The translations under genes and the position numbers were made by a program. Source: Martelella alba (GTDB taxonomy: Bacteria > Pseudomonadota > Alphaproteobacteria > Rhizobiales > Rhizobiaceae). From it: DNA of 64,000 bases. The DNA lies in assembly GCF_006516955.1 (NCBI RefSeq), contig NZ_VHLG01000014.1, positions 1 to 64,000 on the forward strand, read 5' to 3'. Positions 1 through 19,306 of the stretch are shown one piece after another. Below the pieces are notes generated by a model. That model was not told where the DNA came from, made no database searches, and saw only the letters and a list, made by a program, of their open reading frames with translations. The number at the start of each line of letters is the position of its first letter. Within the stretch, counting starts at the first letter, position 1.

Positions 1-646
<646 letters not shown>

Positions 647-715
647 GATTGGCTCCTATCCTTTCAGACCCCGTGACGGGGTTAGTCTCTACTTGTCGTT
701 ACGGGTGTATCCCGG

Positions 716-2815
716 TCACTTCTGACCGGAATACTTCGCCTGAATTTCCTGGGCCACGTTGGACGGGACCGGAGCATTGTGGTCGAAGACCATCGAATAC
801 TGTGCGCGACCCTGCGACATCGAACGCAGGTTATCGACATACTTGAACATGTTCGCCAGCGGAACCAGAGCGTCGATAACGGCGGCATTGCCGCGCGTTT
901 CCTGACCCTGGATCTGACCACGACGGGAGTTCAGATCGCCGATCACGTCACCGACGTAATCTTCCGGCGTTACAACCTCGACCTTCATGATCGGTTCGAG
1001 AAGCTGTGCACCAGCCTGACGGGCCGCTTCACGGAAGCAGGCACGCGAGGCGATTTCGAAGGCGAGAACCGACGAGTCAACATCGTGGTAAGCACCATCG
1101 ACGAGCGTGGCCTTGATGCCGAGCATCGGGAAGCCAGCCAGCGGACCGGAAGACAGAACGCTTTCGATACCCTTCTGAACGCCGGGGATGTATTCCTTCG
1201 GAACGGAACCACCAACGATCTTGGATTCGAAGACGAATTCTTCGCCATCCGGATTGGGTTCGAAAATGATCTTGACGCGAGCGAACTGACCCGAACCACC
1301 CGACTGCTTCTTGTGGGTGTAGTCTTCTTCATGCGCCTGCGTGATGGTTTCGCGGTAGGCAACCTGCGGCGCACCGACATTGGCTTCAACCTTGAATTCG
1401 CGCTTCATGCGGTCAACAAGGATGTCCAGATGCAGTTCGCCCATGCCGGCGATGATGGTCTGGCCGCTTTCCTCATCCGTAGCAACACGGAAGGAAGGAT
1501 CTTCAGCAGCAAGACGGTTCAGCGCGAGGCCCATCTTTTCCTGGTCAGCCTTGGTCTTGGGCTCGATGGCGATCCGGATAACAGGTTCCGGGAATTCCAT
1601 GCGCTCAAGAATAACAGGCTTCAGCGGGTCGCAGAGCGTGTCACCAGTGGTGGTTTCCTTCAGGCCGGCCAGAGCAACGATGTCGCCGGCAAAGGCTTCC
1701 TCGATGTCTTCACGGCTGTTGGAGTGCATCTGCAGCATACGGCCGACGCGCTCACGCTTTTCCTTGACCGTGTTCATGACCGACGAGCCCTTTTCGAGCT
1801 TGCCCGAATAGATGCGGCAGAAGGTCAGCGAACCAACGAAGGGGTCGTTCATGATCTTGAAGGCGAGCATGGAGAGCGGCTCGGCATCATCAGCGTGACG
1901 CTCGATGTCCTTCTCGGTCTTCACGTCGATACCCTTGATCGAGGGAATGTCGACCGGCGACGGCAGATAGTCGACAACACCGTCCAGCAGCGGCTGAACG
2001 CCCTTGTTCTTGAAGGCTGAGCCACAGAACATCGGGAAGAAGTCAACAGCGATCGTGCCCTTACGGATAAGTTCACGGATCTTGTCGTTGTCGGGCATTT
2101 CGCCTTCGAGATAGGCTTCCATGGCGGCTTCGTCCTGCTCGACGATCGTTTCGATCATCGTTTCGCGCCACTCTTCAGCCTTTTCCTTCATGTCGGCGGG
2201 AATGTCGGTGACATCCCATTCAGCACCAAGATGCTCACCGTCCCAGACGAGAGCCTTCATCTCGATCAGGTCGATCACGCCGGCAAAATCGTTTTCAGCG
2301 CCGATCGGCAGCTGAACGACAACCGGGGTAGCGCCAAGACGGGACTTGATCATCGAAACCGAGCGATAGAAATCGGCGCCGATCTTGTCCATCTTGTTGC
2401 AGAAGATCATCCGCGGGACGTTGTACTTGTCAGCCTGACGCCAGACGGTTTCCGTCTGCGGCTCAACACCGGCATTGGCGTCGAGCAGGGCAACAGCACC
2501 GTCGAGCACGCGCAGCGAACGCTCGACTTCAATGGTGAAGTCAACGTGGCCGGGGGTGTCGATGATGTTGAAGCGGCGCATCTTGCCGTCGCGGCCCTTC
2601 CAGAACGTGGTGGTCGCAGCAGAGGTGATCGTGATGCCACGCTCCTGCTCCTGCTCCATCCAGTCCATCGTGGCTGCGCCGTCATGAACTTCGCCGATCT
2701 TGTGCGACTTACCGGTGTAGTAAAGAATACGCTCGGTGGTCGTTGTCTTGCCGGCGTCGATATGCGCCATGATACCGAAATTGCGGTAGTCTTCGATTTT
2801 ATATTCGCGAGCCAT
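716..2815 (-). CDS. fusA: Elongation factor G
   Basis: EF-G is the translocase GTPase of translation and also works with ribosome recycling factor. At 699 residues it has the normal bacterial length. AHIDAGKT lies at residues 17-24, followed by [14 protein letters not shown] and NKMD, which are the G1-G4 motifs. The middle and C-terminal parts carry the usual domains II-V, ending in the EF-G C-terminal region with the sequence [11 protein letters not shown]. The start [14 protein letters not shown] is the standard rhizobial one. It lies between rpsG (33-base gap) and tuf on the same strand, so it is expressed from the rpsL promoter. Nothing suggests it is the paralogous fusA2: the context and full set of motifs are those of the housekeeping copy. 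Confidence 0.99.
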   Translation of the reverse strand: MAREYKIEDYRNFGIMAHIDAGKTTTTERILYYTGKSHKIGEVHDGAATMDWMEQEQERGITITSAATTTFWKGRDGKMRRFNIIDTPGHVDFTIEVERSLRVLDGAVALLDANAGVEPQTETVWRQADKYNVPRMIFCNKMDKIGADFYRSVSMIKSRLGATPVVVQLPIGAENDFAGVIDLIEMKALVWDGEHLGAEWDVTDIPADMKEKAEEWRETMIETIVEQDEAAMEAYLEGEMPDNDKIRELIRKGTIAVDFFPMFCGSAFKNKGVQPLLDGVVDYLPSPVDIPSIKGIDVKTEKDIERHADDAEPLSMLAFKIMNDPFVGSLTFCRIYSGKLEKGSSVMNTVKEKRERVGRMLQMHSNSREDIEEAFAGDIVALAGLKETTTGDTLCDPLKPVILERMEFPEPVIRIAIEPKTKADQEKMGLALNRLAAEDPSFRVATDEESGQTIIAGMGELHLDILVDRMKREFKVEANVGAPQVAYRETITQAHEEDYTHKKQSGGSGQFARVKIIFEPNPDGEEFVFESKIVGGSVPKEYIPGVQKGIESVLSSGPLAGFPMLGIKATLVDGAYHDVDSSVLAFEIASRACFREAARQAGAQLLEPIMKVEVVTPEDYVGDVIGDLNSRRGQIQGQETRGNAAVIDALVPLANMFKYVDNLRSMSQGRAQYSMVFDHNAPVPSNVAQEIQAKYSGQK

Positions 2816-2848
2816 TGAGGACTGCCTTTCGAAATATCGAACGGTTGA

Positions 2849-3346
<498 letters not shown>

Positions 3347-3393
3347 TCATCACGCGGAGAACCTCGCGCAGTGCCATAAAAACGAAAACCGAA

Positions 3394-3765
3394 TTACTTC
3401 GGACGCTTCGCACCGTACTTCGAACGGCGCTGCTTACGATTCTTGACACCCTGAGTATCAAGCACACCACGGATGATGTGGTAGCGAACACCAGGCAAGT
3501 CCTTTACACGACCGCCACGGATCATGACGACCGAGTGTTCCTGAAGGTTGTGACCTTCACCAGGAATGTAGCCGATGACTTCGAAGCCATTGGTGAGGCG
3601 AATCTTGGCGACCTTACGAAGAGCCGAGTTCGGCTTCTTCGGCGTCGTGGTGTAAACGCGGGTGCAAACGCCACGCTTCTGCGGGTTTTCCTGCAGAGCA
3701 GGAACCTTGTTGCGCTTTACCTGCGCCTGACGCGGCTTGCGGATCAGCTGGTTTACGGTAGGCAT
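3394..3765 (-). CDS. rpsL: Ribosomal protein S12
   Basis: S12 sits at the decoding centre of the 30S subunit and controls accuracy. The 123-residue product has the normal length and start ([13 protein letters not shown]). Lysines 43 and 88 and proline 91, the positions where streptomycin resistance changes are well known, all carry the sensitive-type residue ([13 protein letters not shown] and [13 protein letters not shown]). It is the first gene of its operon. A promoter match lies about 280 bases upstream at 4042-4070, so the mRNA would begin with an unusually long leader. Confidence 0.99.
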
Positions 3766-4200
3766 TGAACCATCCCTTTAGAATTACGTCTCTCATCGCC
3801 CTTGCGGGCACAACTTGATGCCGTCTCCGGCGATAAAGAGCACATTCAGCTTTTATATGCGCACAAACGTGGCCCGACCCGCCAATAGCAGATGGACCCC
3901 AAAAGCAGAGGACACGGTCGCCTTGCCGCGTCATGCGTGCAGCATTTGATCTTCAACGTGCTGTATGGGAACCTAGTCTGAGGTGAACTCCGGGACGAGT
4001 CATCCCGAACGGCCAAGCCTCACATGGGTTCGATGGCGTGGGACATACTGTGTTAACCCCGTTCAGTCAAGGGGAACGGCGCGAAATAGTTGGTTTCGGG
4101 CCACCTGACGAAACCCAAACGGGCGTTTTACGAAGGCCGGGTAATATTCGCCCTGCAAAAACGCCCCTCAAGCAAGATCCTGTCGCCTGTTCCGGGTATT
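3766..4200. other. Gene-free leader and spacer between rpsL and the ABC-F gene
   Basis: These 435 bases hold no convincing gene. The right part contains a 9-base inverted repeat (4121-4129 with 4158-4166, loop 28 bases), just after the ABC-F stop on the minus strand. It could serve as that gene's transcript end, although no clean T-run follows. The left part (3766-4040) would be the untranslated leader of the rpsL operon mRNA if the promoter at 4042-4070 is used. Short frames in the leader lack start signals and coding character. Confidence 0.6.
4042..4070 (-). promoter_or_regulatory. Predicted sigma-70 type promoter of the rpsL-rpsG-fusA-tuf operon
   Basis: On the minus strand TTGACT (4070-4065) is followed after exactly 17 bases by TATGTC (4047-4042). 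The -35 box matches consensus at five of six positions. It points at rpsL with no gene in between. Transcription would start near 4035 and leave a leader of roughly 270 bases. The call rests on sequence match and placement only. Confidence 0.6.
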
Positions 4201-5778
4201 TCACGTGAGATAGACCTCACCGTTGATTCCTGTCGCCTGGCAAAAATGGCGATCATGACTGACAAGCAGAATCGCACCATCATAGGCATTGAGACCTGCT
4301 TCGAGGATCGCGATCGAATCGAGGTCGAGATGATTGGTCGGTTCATCCAGGATCAGCAGTGAAGGCGGCACCTTGCTACCCAATACGCAGGCGAGCCCTG
4401 CCCGCATGCGCTCACCACCGCTCAGTTCACCGGCGGGCCGCAATGCTGCCTCGGCGCGAAAGCGAAAGCGGGCGAGCGCGGCCCGGCATTCATTTTCACT
4501 CTCACCTCCATTCAGCCGCCGGTAGTTTTCTGCCAGGCTGGCGCCATCATCAAGGATCGAAACCTGCTGATCCAGAAACACATAGGGCACAAAGATCTGC
4601 GCTTGCCCTGCCAGAGGCGCCAGCCTTCCGGTGAGAATGGCAAGCAAGGTCGATTTGCCACTTCCGTTGCGCCCGGCAATAGCGGTGCGGAACGGGCCGG
4701 TGAATTCAAAGCTCAGCCCGGAAAACAGGACCTTCCCGCCATAGCCGCCACACAGCGCCTCCACTCGGATCACCTGCCGGTCTGCAGCAAGTCCGCTCGG
4801 CGGCAGCGTCACGGTAAAGGGGTCGACCACGTCGAAACGTGCTTTGGCCGTCTTCAGTGCGTCCGCCGCCGCGGCCTCCTGCCTGGCATTCAGCATGGTC
4901 ATCCGCCCGGACGTGGCCTCTGCCTTGCGCTTCAAGCCGCCGGCAACGATCCTGGGCTGATCACCGCGTGCCGCCATGCGCCGGCCATTGGCGTCACGTC
5001 TCGCCTTGCTTTCGGCTCGTCTGCGCGTCGCATCGACGGTTTTCCGCTTCTGCTTTAAAGCATCCGTGAACGTCCTTTCAGCAACGGCGCGTTCAGTCTC
5101 TTTAGCCGCTTCATAGTCTGCGAAATTACCGCCATAGCGCGCCACACCGTGTCCGCTCATTTCAACGATGTTATCCATTCTGTCGAGCAATTCACGGTCA
5201 TGGCTGACGATAATCGCGCCCTTCTGCCAGTTTTCAAGAAACCGGCAAAGTGCTGCCCTGCCCTGCCTGTCGAGATTGTTGCTCGGCTCATCCAGAAGCA
5301 GGAAATCGGGCTCGGCAAAATTGAGTGCAGCCAGCCGGGCGCGCGAAAGCTGCCCGCCGGAAAGGCTCGACAGTGGCGTATCAAGCAGCGGCTCCAGCCC
5401 GAGCCGCTCCAAAGCCGCACAGGCACGTGGCGCTGCCGACCAGTCACATTTCAGAAGTTCGTCAGCACTGAGCGTTCCCGCTTCTGCCCGCGCCGTCAGT
5501 GCCAGCATGTCGCGCAGCCCGAAAAGGTCCGACAGGCAATCGCCATCCGCGCAGGAAAATGACTGATCAAGAAGGCCAATACGCGCCGGAACAGCAATAT
5601 GACCGGTAGTTGGCGCCAAATGACCGGCGATCAGCGCCAGTAGCGTCGACTTTCCGATACCATTCCGGCCAATGAGACCATTGAGACCGGAACCGAAACG
5701 ACAGTTAATGTCCTGAAAAAGAAAATGTCCGTCATCTGTCCGATAGGACAGATCCGACAGGATCACGGAATTTGGCAT
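4201..5778 (-). CDS. ABC-F family ATPase (ribosome-associated, two ATP-binding cassettes)
   Basis: The 525-residue protein has two complete ATPase cassettes and no membrane segment, the layout of ABC-F translation factors. Cassette 1 has Walker A GRNGIGKST at 37-45, signature LSGGQ at 139-143 and LLLDEPSNNLD at 160-170. Cassette 2 has GRNGSGKST at 369-377, LSGGE at 452-456 and LILDEPTNHLD at 475-485. A charged, Arg/Lys-rich linker separates them (about 220-335), where ABC-F proteins carry the tRNA-interaction motif. Family members act on the ribosomal E site; some protect against ribosome-targeting antibiotics and others are housekeeping. Which type this is cannot be told from sequence. The ATG at 5778 has GGAG seven bases upstream. 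The gene lies between rpoC and rpsL, inside a normally ribosomal neighbourhood, and is divergent from the small gene at 5932. Confidence 0.93.
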   Translation of the reverse strand: MPNSVILSDLSYRTDDGHFLFQDINCRFGSGLNGLIGRNGIGKSTLLALIAGHLAPTTGHIAVPARIGLLDQSFSCADGDCLSDLFGLRDMLALTARAEAGTLSADELLKCDWSAAPRACAALERLGLEPLLDTPLSSLSGGQLSRARLAALNFAEPDFLLLDEPSNNLDRQGRAALCRFLENWQKGAIIVSHDRELLDRMDNIVEMSGHGVARYGGNFADYEAAKETERAVAERTFTDALKQKRKTVDATRRRAESKARRDANGRRMAARGDQPRIVAGGLKRKAEATSGRMTMLNARQEAAAADALKTAKARFDVVDPFTVTLPPSGLAADRQVIRVEALCGGYGGKVLFSGLSFEFTGPFRTAIAGRNGSGKSTLLAILTGRLAPLAGQAQIFVPYVFLDQQVSILDDGASLAENYRRLNGGESENECRAALARFRFRAEAALRPAGELSGGERMRAGLACVLGSKVPPSLLILDEPTNHLDLDSIAILEAGLNAYDGAILLVSHDRHFCQATGINGEVYLT

Positions 5779-5931
5779 GCATCATCTCCAAAGCATAAAA
5801 AACTTTCATTGCTTAGAGATTGGAATCCATGCCAGACACATCCTGTTGGTATTGCGGTTAGACATCAGATATCGCAATTGCGAGGCACAGACAAGTGCCG
5901 TTGAAAATCACAAAACAGCGAGGAAAAGATC

Positions 5932-6225
5932 ATGATCGCCATTCCAGGCTATACGCGTGACGGAGAGCGCATGGTGTTCATCATCACCGGCAAAGTGTAT
6001 CATGAATGGAACGGAGATGCAGACGTCCATGTTCTGGTTGCAGCACCGGATGAGGACAGCGCCGTGCGCAACACATTAAACGCCTTGGCAGCCGAAGGCT
6101 ATTCCGAGGCCGACCTCGACCAGATCGGCTTGATCACCGAGATTCCCGATGAAGAGCCGCATGCCTCGGCCTACGAAACCGCTCTTGAAGGTGAAGTCGC
6201 CATTATCAAGATTGCAGAGGAGTAG
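5932..6225 (+). CDS. Small protein of unknown function (97 residues)
   Basis: I do not recognise this protein. It is 97 residues, acidic (many Asp and Glu), without a signal peptide or membrane segment. It starts MIAIPGYTRDGERM and ends EVAIIKIAEE. The pattern of strand-like hydrophobic stretches (VFIITGKVYHEW, VHVLVAAPDEDSA) with a helix between suggests a compact alpha/beta fold, but that is inference. AGGA lies eight bases before the ATG, and GC-rich third positions support real coding. It is divergent from the ABC-F gene (153-base shared upstream region) and convergent with the MarR gene 33 bases downstream. Confidence 0.75.
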   Translation: MIAIPGYTRDGERMVFIITGKVYHEWNGDADVHVLVAAPDEDSAVRNTLNALAAEGYSEADLDQIGLITEIPDEEPHASAYETALEGEVAIIKIAEE

Positions 6226-6258
6226 ACCGGTGGCGGTCCACCGGCAACGCTGGCACAG

Positions 6259-6768
6259 CTACAGCCGGCAGCTTTCCCGGCTTGCCACAGCAAACGGGCG
6301 CACGATCGCCAGTTCCTGCCCCATACCGCCGCCAAGATCGGAAAAGGCCTGCAATACCTGTAGCGCCATCGAATATTCGGTCCGGCCAAAACGTGCTGCG
6401 ATTTCCGCTTCGGTTTTTTTCCTGACCCGGTGATAGACATCTGCAGCCTCGCGTCCCCGCTCCGTCAGCGTGACGTTGAGTCGCCGGCGATCGCGCTCAT
6501 CCGTCAAACGGTTCAGATAACCACGAGCGACAAGCGCGTCGACCAGTTGTCCTGCCGATTGCTTCGACAGTCCGAGCTCGCGGATGAGCTCGCGCAGTGG
6601 CAACCGGCCACGCACCGCGATCCCCGCGATAACAAGTGCGCCGCCCTTGGGCAAATCATCATAGCCGGCGCGTCCGAGTGAACGGGTCAAAAGATCGCCA
6701 TAGGCTTTCATCGCATTGCGCAACAAGGCCGGTGTGATCATGCCGTGTCGAATATCTCTGTTTTCCAT
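6259..6768 (-). CDS. MarR family transcriptional regulator
   Basis: The 169-residue protein fits the MarR family: a winged helix-turn-helix spans roughly residues 45-110, with GLSKQSAGQLVDALVARGYL as recognition helix and LTDERDRRRLNVTLTERGRE as the wing with its typical DxRD/R signature. MarR proteins are dimeric repressors that usually let go of DNA on binding a small phenolic or similar ligand. The target is unknown; nearby candidates are its own promoter and the ABC-F or small-protein genes. GGAG lies eight bases before the start. It is convergent with the gene at 5932 and is separated from rpoC by the strong terminator at 6883-6916. Confidence 0.92.
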   Translation of the reverse strand: MENRDIRHGMITPALLRNAMKAYGDLLTRSLGRAGYDDLPKGGALVIAGIAVRGRLPLRELIRELGLSKQSAGQLVDALVARGYLNRLTDERDRRRLNVTLTERGREAADVYHRVRKKTEAEIAARFGRTEYSMALQVLQAFSDLGGGMGQELAIVRPFAVASRESCRL

Positions 6769-6882
6769 CGCGAACGCTCCGTTTCATTATCTCCTGCAAG
6801 ACTGATTATTTTAGGGCGGCCTTATAGTAAAATCGGCTTCCCTGATGCTGGATCTGCATTGCGTTCAACCAGCAAGACAACG

Positions 6883-6916
6883 AAAAGGCCCGGCGGATCG
6901 CTCCGCCGGGCCTTTT
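6883..6916 (-). terminator. Rho-independent terminator of the rpl-rpoBC operon
   Basis: A perfect 15-base-pair stem (6883-6897 with 6902-6916) closes a four-base loop. The outer pairs are A-T, so it carries a T-run on both strands and may work in both directions. It lies 23 bases after the rpoC stop, the expected end of that operon. Confidence 0.92.
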
Positions 6917-6939
6917 ATCTCAAACCGTATATGACAGGC

Positions 6940-11154
<4,215 letters not shown>

Positions 11155-11245
11155 GCCTGTCTCCTTGAATGGGCGGTTGAGCCCTTGGGGGCATCACTCT
11201 GTCGCTTCCCGGCCGACACAGTATGCCTTGTAAAAACGGGTATAG

Positions 11246-11321
11246 CCGCAAAATGCGGCGAAAGCGTTTCCCGACATTTAAAATCGGGAAACCGGCCGCG
11301 CCTCCCTCAGGCAGGAGGCGC
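11246..11321 (-). promoter_or_regulatory. Three tandem hairpins in the rpoB-rpoC spacer
   Basis: Three perfect inverted repeats lie in the 181-base spacer: 11298-11305 with 11314-11321 (8 bp, GC-rich, 15 bases after the rpoB stop), 11267-11275 with 11284-11292 (9 bp), and 11246-11250 with 11256-11260 (5 bp). None is followed by a strong T-run on the minus strand, so they look more like RNA processing or stability elements than terminators. The role is inferred from position only. Confidence 0.55.
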
Positions 11322-11335
11322 GCCGCTTTTCAATC

Positions 11336-15478
<4,143 letters not shown>

Positions 15479-15571
15479 CGTCGCTCCTTGTCAAACTGCA
15501 TCCGGGCCTGCAACAGACGGTCACCGCTGGCCAGTCGGCTCCGTCACGATAAAGGGGTCTTCTTGAGAACC

Positions 15572-15609
15572 CATTACCCAAAGACCCGATTGGGGGCCTT
15601 TGGGTAATG
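15572..15609 (-). promoter_or_regulatory. Perfect 12-bp hairpin in the rplL-rpoB spacer
   Basis: CATTACCCAAAG (15572-15583) pairs with CTTTGGGTAATG (15598-15609) across a 14-base loop. It lies between rplL and rpoB, where E. coli has an attenuator and an RNase III processing site. There is no T-run on the minus strand, so processing or partial attenuation is more likely than termination; this is inference. Confidence 0.6.
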
Positions 15610-15673
15610 ACTTCGGGTAGAAAAGAGCCGGATCGCGGGTGGCAAAACCACCCGCGATCCTGAAACCAAAAGC

Positions 15674-16051
<378 letters not shown>

Positions 16052-16115
16052 GTTATCATTCCTTCGTGTGTTTGGTTCGAACTGGTTCGAAATTCATAAA
16101 CAGCGAAAAACCGCC

Positions 16116-16634
16116 TCAAGCGGCTTCGTCCTTCGTGGCGTAGGCGTTGAGCACGCGCGCAAGCTGGCTTGCGGGTGCCGAAGCAATCGTCGCGATGCGG
16201 GTCGCCGGGGTCTGGATCATACCAACCAGCTTCGCACGCAGCTCGTCCAGCGAAGGCATGGTCGCGAGCGACTTGACACCTTCCGCGTCGAGCACGGTTG
16301 CCCCCATGACACCGCCCAGAACAACGAGCTTGTCGTTGGTCTTGGCGAAATCCATGACGACCTTCGGAGCCGTAACCGGATCATCGCAATAAGCGATGAG
16401 CGTCTGACCCGTAAACAGATCAGACATTCCCTCGGACTCCGTACCCTGAAGGGCAATTTTGGCCAGGCGGTTCTTCGCGACCTTGACCGTGCCGCCGGCT
16501 ACGCGCATCTTTGAACGAAAGTCGTTCATCTGCGCAACCGTGACACCGGCATAGTGGGCCACAACAACTGATCCGGAAGCCTTGAAGACTTCGTTCAGCT
16601 CCGTGACGAATTCGCGTTTTTCCGCTCTTTCCAC
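16116..16634 (-). CDS. rplJ: Ribosomal protein L10
   Basis: L10 anchors the L7/L12 dimers to the 23S rRNA stalk base, and the L10-L12 complex represses translation of its own mRNA in many bacteria. The 172-residue product starts [21 protein letters not shown] and has the conserved [17 protein letters not shown] and the C-terminal helix [17 protein letters not shown] that binds L12. A 356-base upstream leader with several inverted repeats fits L10 autoregulation. Confidence 0.98.
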   Translation of the reverse strand: MERAEKREFVTELNEVFKASGSVVVAHYAGVTVAQMNDFRSKMRVAGGTVKVAKNRLAKIALQGTESEGMSDLFTGQTLIAYCDDPVTAPKVVMDFAKTNDKLVVLGGVMGATVLDAEGVKSLATMPSLDELRAKLVGMIQTPATRIATIASAPASQLARVLNAYATKDEAA

Positions 16635-16990
16635 TGCCTATCTCCAGTTGACAGGACCAAATGGCCCTGCCGGGTTTGCCTTTGCCGCACGGGACTTGGC
16701 GTTACCGCAAAGATCCCGAGCGACGCTCGAGGATCCTGTCCCCTTTCGGCGCGCTCAAAGAACGAGCCCCAAGGCACAACCAGGTTCGAACCAAATCCTT
16801 CGCCAAAATCACGGAACCTCCGCAAAGAATGACGGCAAAATCGGTCTCACCCGTCTCATGCAGGCTGATGGATTAAGGTTGCCCACCTGCAATCTCGGAC
16901 AGGAAACCGGGATAAATCCCGGAGTTTTTCCGGGCCCTGGAGCCCGGAAAACACGTCAGAAAGCCTTGAAATCAGGCTTCCAAAATCAAA
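16635..16990 (-). promoter_or_regulatory. rplA-rplJ spacer: probable L10 leader with tandem hairpins
   Basis: These 356 bases hold no gene. Three perfect inverted repeats follow the rplA stop on the minus strand: 16961-16966 with 16974-16979 (6 bp), 16926-16935 with 16942-16951 (10 bp, 6-base loop) and 16907-16912 with 16917-16922 (6 bp, 4-base loop). The palindrome GGTTCGAACC is at 16783-16792. A long structured leader ahead of rplJ is expected because L10-L12 binds it to control translation. Which hairpin does that cannot be told, and no clear promoter box was seen. Confidence 0.6.
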
Positions 16991-17686
16991 TCAGGCGTTG
17001 ACCGTCGAGAGGTCAACCTTGACGCCCGGACCCATGGTCGAGGACAGGGCAACGCGCTTCAGGTAGTTACCCTTGGCGCCAGCCGGCTTGGCCTTGACGA
17101 CAGCATCGGCAAAAGCGCGGATGTTTTCTTCGAGCTTTTCAGCACCGAAGGAAGCCTTGCCAACGCCAGCGTGAATGATGCCAGCCTTTTCAACACGGAA
17201 CTCGACAGCACCGCCCTTGGATGCATTGACGGCACCCGTCACATCCATGGTGACCGTACCAACCTTCGGGTTCGGCATCATGCCGCGAGGGCCAAGAACC
17301 TTACCAAGGCGGCCGACGAGCGGCATCATGTCCGGGGTCGCAATGCAGCGATCAAATTCAATCGTGCCACCCTGAACCAGTTCAACCAGTTCCTCGGCAC
17401 CGACGATATCCGCACCGGCTTCCTTGGCTTCGTCAGCCTTGGCGCCACGCGCAAAAACAGCAACGCGAACCGTACGGCCCGTGCCGTTCGGCAGGTTGAC
17501 GACGCCGCGGACCATCTGGTCAGCATGACGCGGATCAACGCCGAGATTCATTGCGATTTCGATGGTTTCATCGAACTTGGCGACGGCGCGCTCCTTGACC
17601 ATGGCAACAGCTTCACTCAGCGAGTAGAGCTTGTCGGGATCAACACCTTCGCGGATCTTCTGAATACGCTTTGCAATCTTGGTCAT
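16991..17686 (-). CDS. rplA: Ribosomal protein L1
   Basis: L1 forms the mobile stalk that helps deacylated tRNA leave the ribosome and represses the rplK-rplA mRNA. I place the start at the ATG at 17686, giving 231 residues beginning [16 protein letters not shown], the usual family start. A TTG at 17695 in frame would overlap the rplK stop and add only three residues. The signature region [15 protein letters not shown] is present. The gene follows rplK by five bases, so the two are probably translationally coupled. Confidence 0.98.
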   Translation of the reverse strand: MTKIAKRIQKIREGVDPDKLYSLSEAVAMVKERAVAKFDETIEIAMNLGVDPRHADQMVRGVVNLPNGTGRTVRVAVFARGAKADEAKEAGADIVGAEELVELVQGGTIEFDRCIATPDMMPLVGRLGKVLGPRGMMPNPKVGTVTMDVTGAVNASKGGAVEFRVEKAGIIHAGVGKASFGAEKLEENIRAFADAVVKAKPAGAKGNYLKRVALSSTMGPGVKVDLSTVNA

Positions 17687-17691
17687 GGCAA

Positions 17692-18120
17692 TCAACCCGT
17701 CACTTCCAGGCCCATGGCGCGGGCGGAACCCTCAACCATGCGCATTGCGCCTTCGATATCGGCGGCATTGAGGTCACTCATCTTCGCTTCGGCGATCTTG
17801 CGGACCTGCTCGGCGGAGATGGAGCCTGCCTTTGCCTTGCCCGGGGTCTTGGAGCCCGACTTGATCTTGGCTTCCTTCTTGAGGAAGTAAGATACCGGCG
17901 GCTGCTTCATGACGAAGGTGAAAGACTTGTCCTGGAAATAGGTAATGATCACCGGGATCGGCATACCCTTTTCCATTTCCTGCGAAGCGGCATTGAACGC
18001 CTTGCAGAATTCCATGATGTTAATGCCACGCTGACCAAGAGCGGGACCGATCGGCGGCGACGGATTCGCCGAGCCTGCCGGAACCTGCAACTTGAGCTGG
18101 CCTGCAACTTTCTTAGCCAT
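17692..18120 (-). CDS. rplK: Ribosomal protein L11
   Basis: L11 binds the GTPase-associated centre of 23S rRNA. The 142-residue product starts [20 protein letters not shown] and contains the proline-rich [20 protein letters not shown] typical of the N-terminal domain and thiostrepton site, then the RNA-binding C-terminal domain. It lies five bases before rplA and 138 bases after nusG, a gap with two tandem hairpins. Confidence 0.99.
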   Translation of the reverse strand: MAKKVAGQLKLQVPAGSANPSPPIGPALGQRGINIMEFCKAFNAASQEMEKGMPIPVIITYFQDKSFTFVMKQPPVSYFLKKEAKIKSGSKTPGKAKAGSISAEQVRKIAEAKMSDLNAADIEGAMRMVEGSARAMGLEVTG

Positions 18121-18140
18121 TACTCTGCCTTTCCTGTCTC

Positions 18141-18178
18141 GACCGGGAGACCCGGTCCTGGTGCCGGATCACTCCGGC
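18141..18178 (-). promoter_or_regulatory. Two tandem hairpins upstream of rplK
   Basis: GCCGGA/TCCGGC (18163-18168 with 18173-18178, 4-base loop) is followed on the minus strand by GACCGGG/CCCGGTC (18141-18147 with 18151-18157, 3-base loop), ending 20 bases before the rplK start. In E. coli, L1 represses this operon by binding the rplK leader, so this is a candidate L1 target. It could also be an mRNA stability element. Confidence 0.5.
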
Positions 18179-18258
18179 GGCTGCGGTTGCGTGGTGCGGA
18201 ACATTCAGGACCCGGCTTGAGGCCCCTGCCCTTCCACGCGAATAACCCCGAAGGGAAC

Positions 18259-18789
18259 TTAAACCTTTTCGACCTGCCCGTATTCGAGCTCGACCGGTGT
18301 TGCGCGACCAAAGATCGACACTTCGACCTTCAGGCGAGCACGCTCTTCGTCCACATCCTGGACAACACCGTTGAACGAGGCAAACGGACCATCGGAAACA
18401 CGCACCTGCTCGCCGATCTCGAAAGATACGGTCGCCTTCGGGCGCTCAACACCTTCCTGAACCTGACCGAGAATATGATCCGCCTCGGAATCAGGGATCG
18501 GAACCGGCTTCTGCTCGCTGCCGAGAAACCCGGTCACGCGCGGCGTATTCTTGATCAGATGGAACACCTGATCATTCATATCAACCCGGACAAGAACATA
18601 GCCCGGGAAAAACTTGCGTTCCGAATCAACCTTGCGGCCGCGACGAACCTCAACAACCTTTTCGGTCGGAACAAGGATACGATCGAAATACTGATCGAGG
18701 CCCTTCTGTTTGGCCTTCTCCTCAATCGCCTCAGCCACCTTCTTTTCGAAGTTGGAATAGGCATGAACAATGTACCAGCGCATCGCCAT
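18259..18789 (-). CDS. nusG: Transcription termination/antitermination factor NusG
   Basis: NusG rides on RNA polymerase, suppresses pausing, and links it to Rho or to the leading ribosome. The 176-residue product has an N-terminal NGN domain (MAMRWYIVHAYSNFEKKVAE through PGYVLVRVDM) and a C-terminal KOW domain (GEQVRVSDGPFASFNGVV at about 123-140). It lies 17 bases after secE on the same strand, the normal order. Confidence 0.99.
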   Translation of the reverse strand: MAMRWYIVHAYSNFEKKVAEAIEEKAKQKGLDQYFDRILVPTEKVVEVRRGRKVDSERKFFPGYVLVRVDMNDQVFHLIKNTPRVTGFLGSEQKPVPIPDSEADHILGQVQEGVERPKATVSFEIGEQVRVSDGPFASFNGVVQDVDEERARLKVEVSIFGRATPVELEYGQVEKV

Positions 18790-18806
18790 CTTAATTTCCC
18801 CGCCTG

Positions 18807-19007
18807 TTAATTGCCGAGACTCAGCACAAAGCTAAGCCCCCAGCCCATCAACTGGTCAGCAGCGAAAAAGAACAACGCCGCAGCAACGACCATAACGAAC
18901 ACCATCAGGGTCGAGATCATGGTTTCCCGGCGCGACGGCCAGACGACCTTGGCCGTCTCGGAGCGAACCTGCTGCAGAAACGTGAATGGATTGGATTTCG
19001 ATGCCAT
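18807..19007 (-). CDS. secE: Preprotein translocase subunit SecE
   Basis: SecE is the small essential clamp of the SecYEG channel. At 66 residues it is the short, single-span form usual outside the gammaproteobacteria. The conserved amphipathic motif VRSETAKVVWPSRRET precedes one membrane segment (about residues 31-60). It follows tRNA-Trp and precedes nusG, the usual arrangement. Confidence 0.97.
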   Translation of the reverse strand: MASKSNPFTFLQQVRSETAKVVWPSRRETMISTLMVFVMVVAAALFFFAADQLMGWGLSFVLSLGN

Positions 19008-19078
19008 AAACTGCCCACACCATTACGGCACGTAAAGCGGCATGAGCCAGCCCCACGCACCGCGCGTCTGTTTTGATC

Positions 19079-19106
19079 TACATAGCACCGTTTTTCAAAT
19101 TCGCAA
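19079..19106 (-). promoter_or_regulatory. Possible promoter of secE-nusG-rplK
   Basis: On the minus strand TTGCGA (19106-19101) and TATGTA (19084-19079) are 16 bases apart, 72 bases upstream of secE. The site overlaps a 9-bp inverted repeat (19088-19096 with 19110-19118), which could instead end the tRNA-Trp transcript. The match is moderate; read-through from the tRNA promoter is an alternative. Confidence 0.4.
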
Positions 19107-19178
19107 GAGGAAAAACGGCAATACCCGAAATTCTACGCTTGAATACAAGCTGCGCAGTAAAGCAGATTGCAAGCGAAA

Positions 19179-19254
<76 letters not shown>

Positions 19255-19306
19255 TTGCCTCTTCCGTTTTCGCCAATTGGGCGATCCGGTTTCAGACATG
19301 GCGCTC

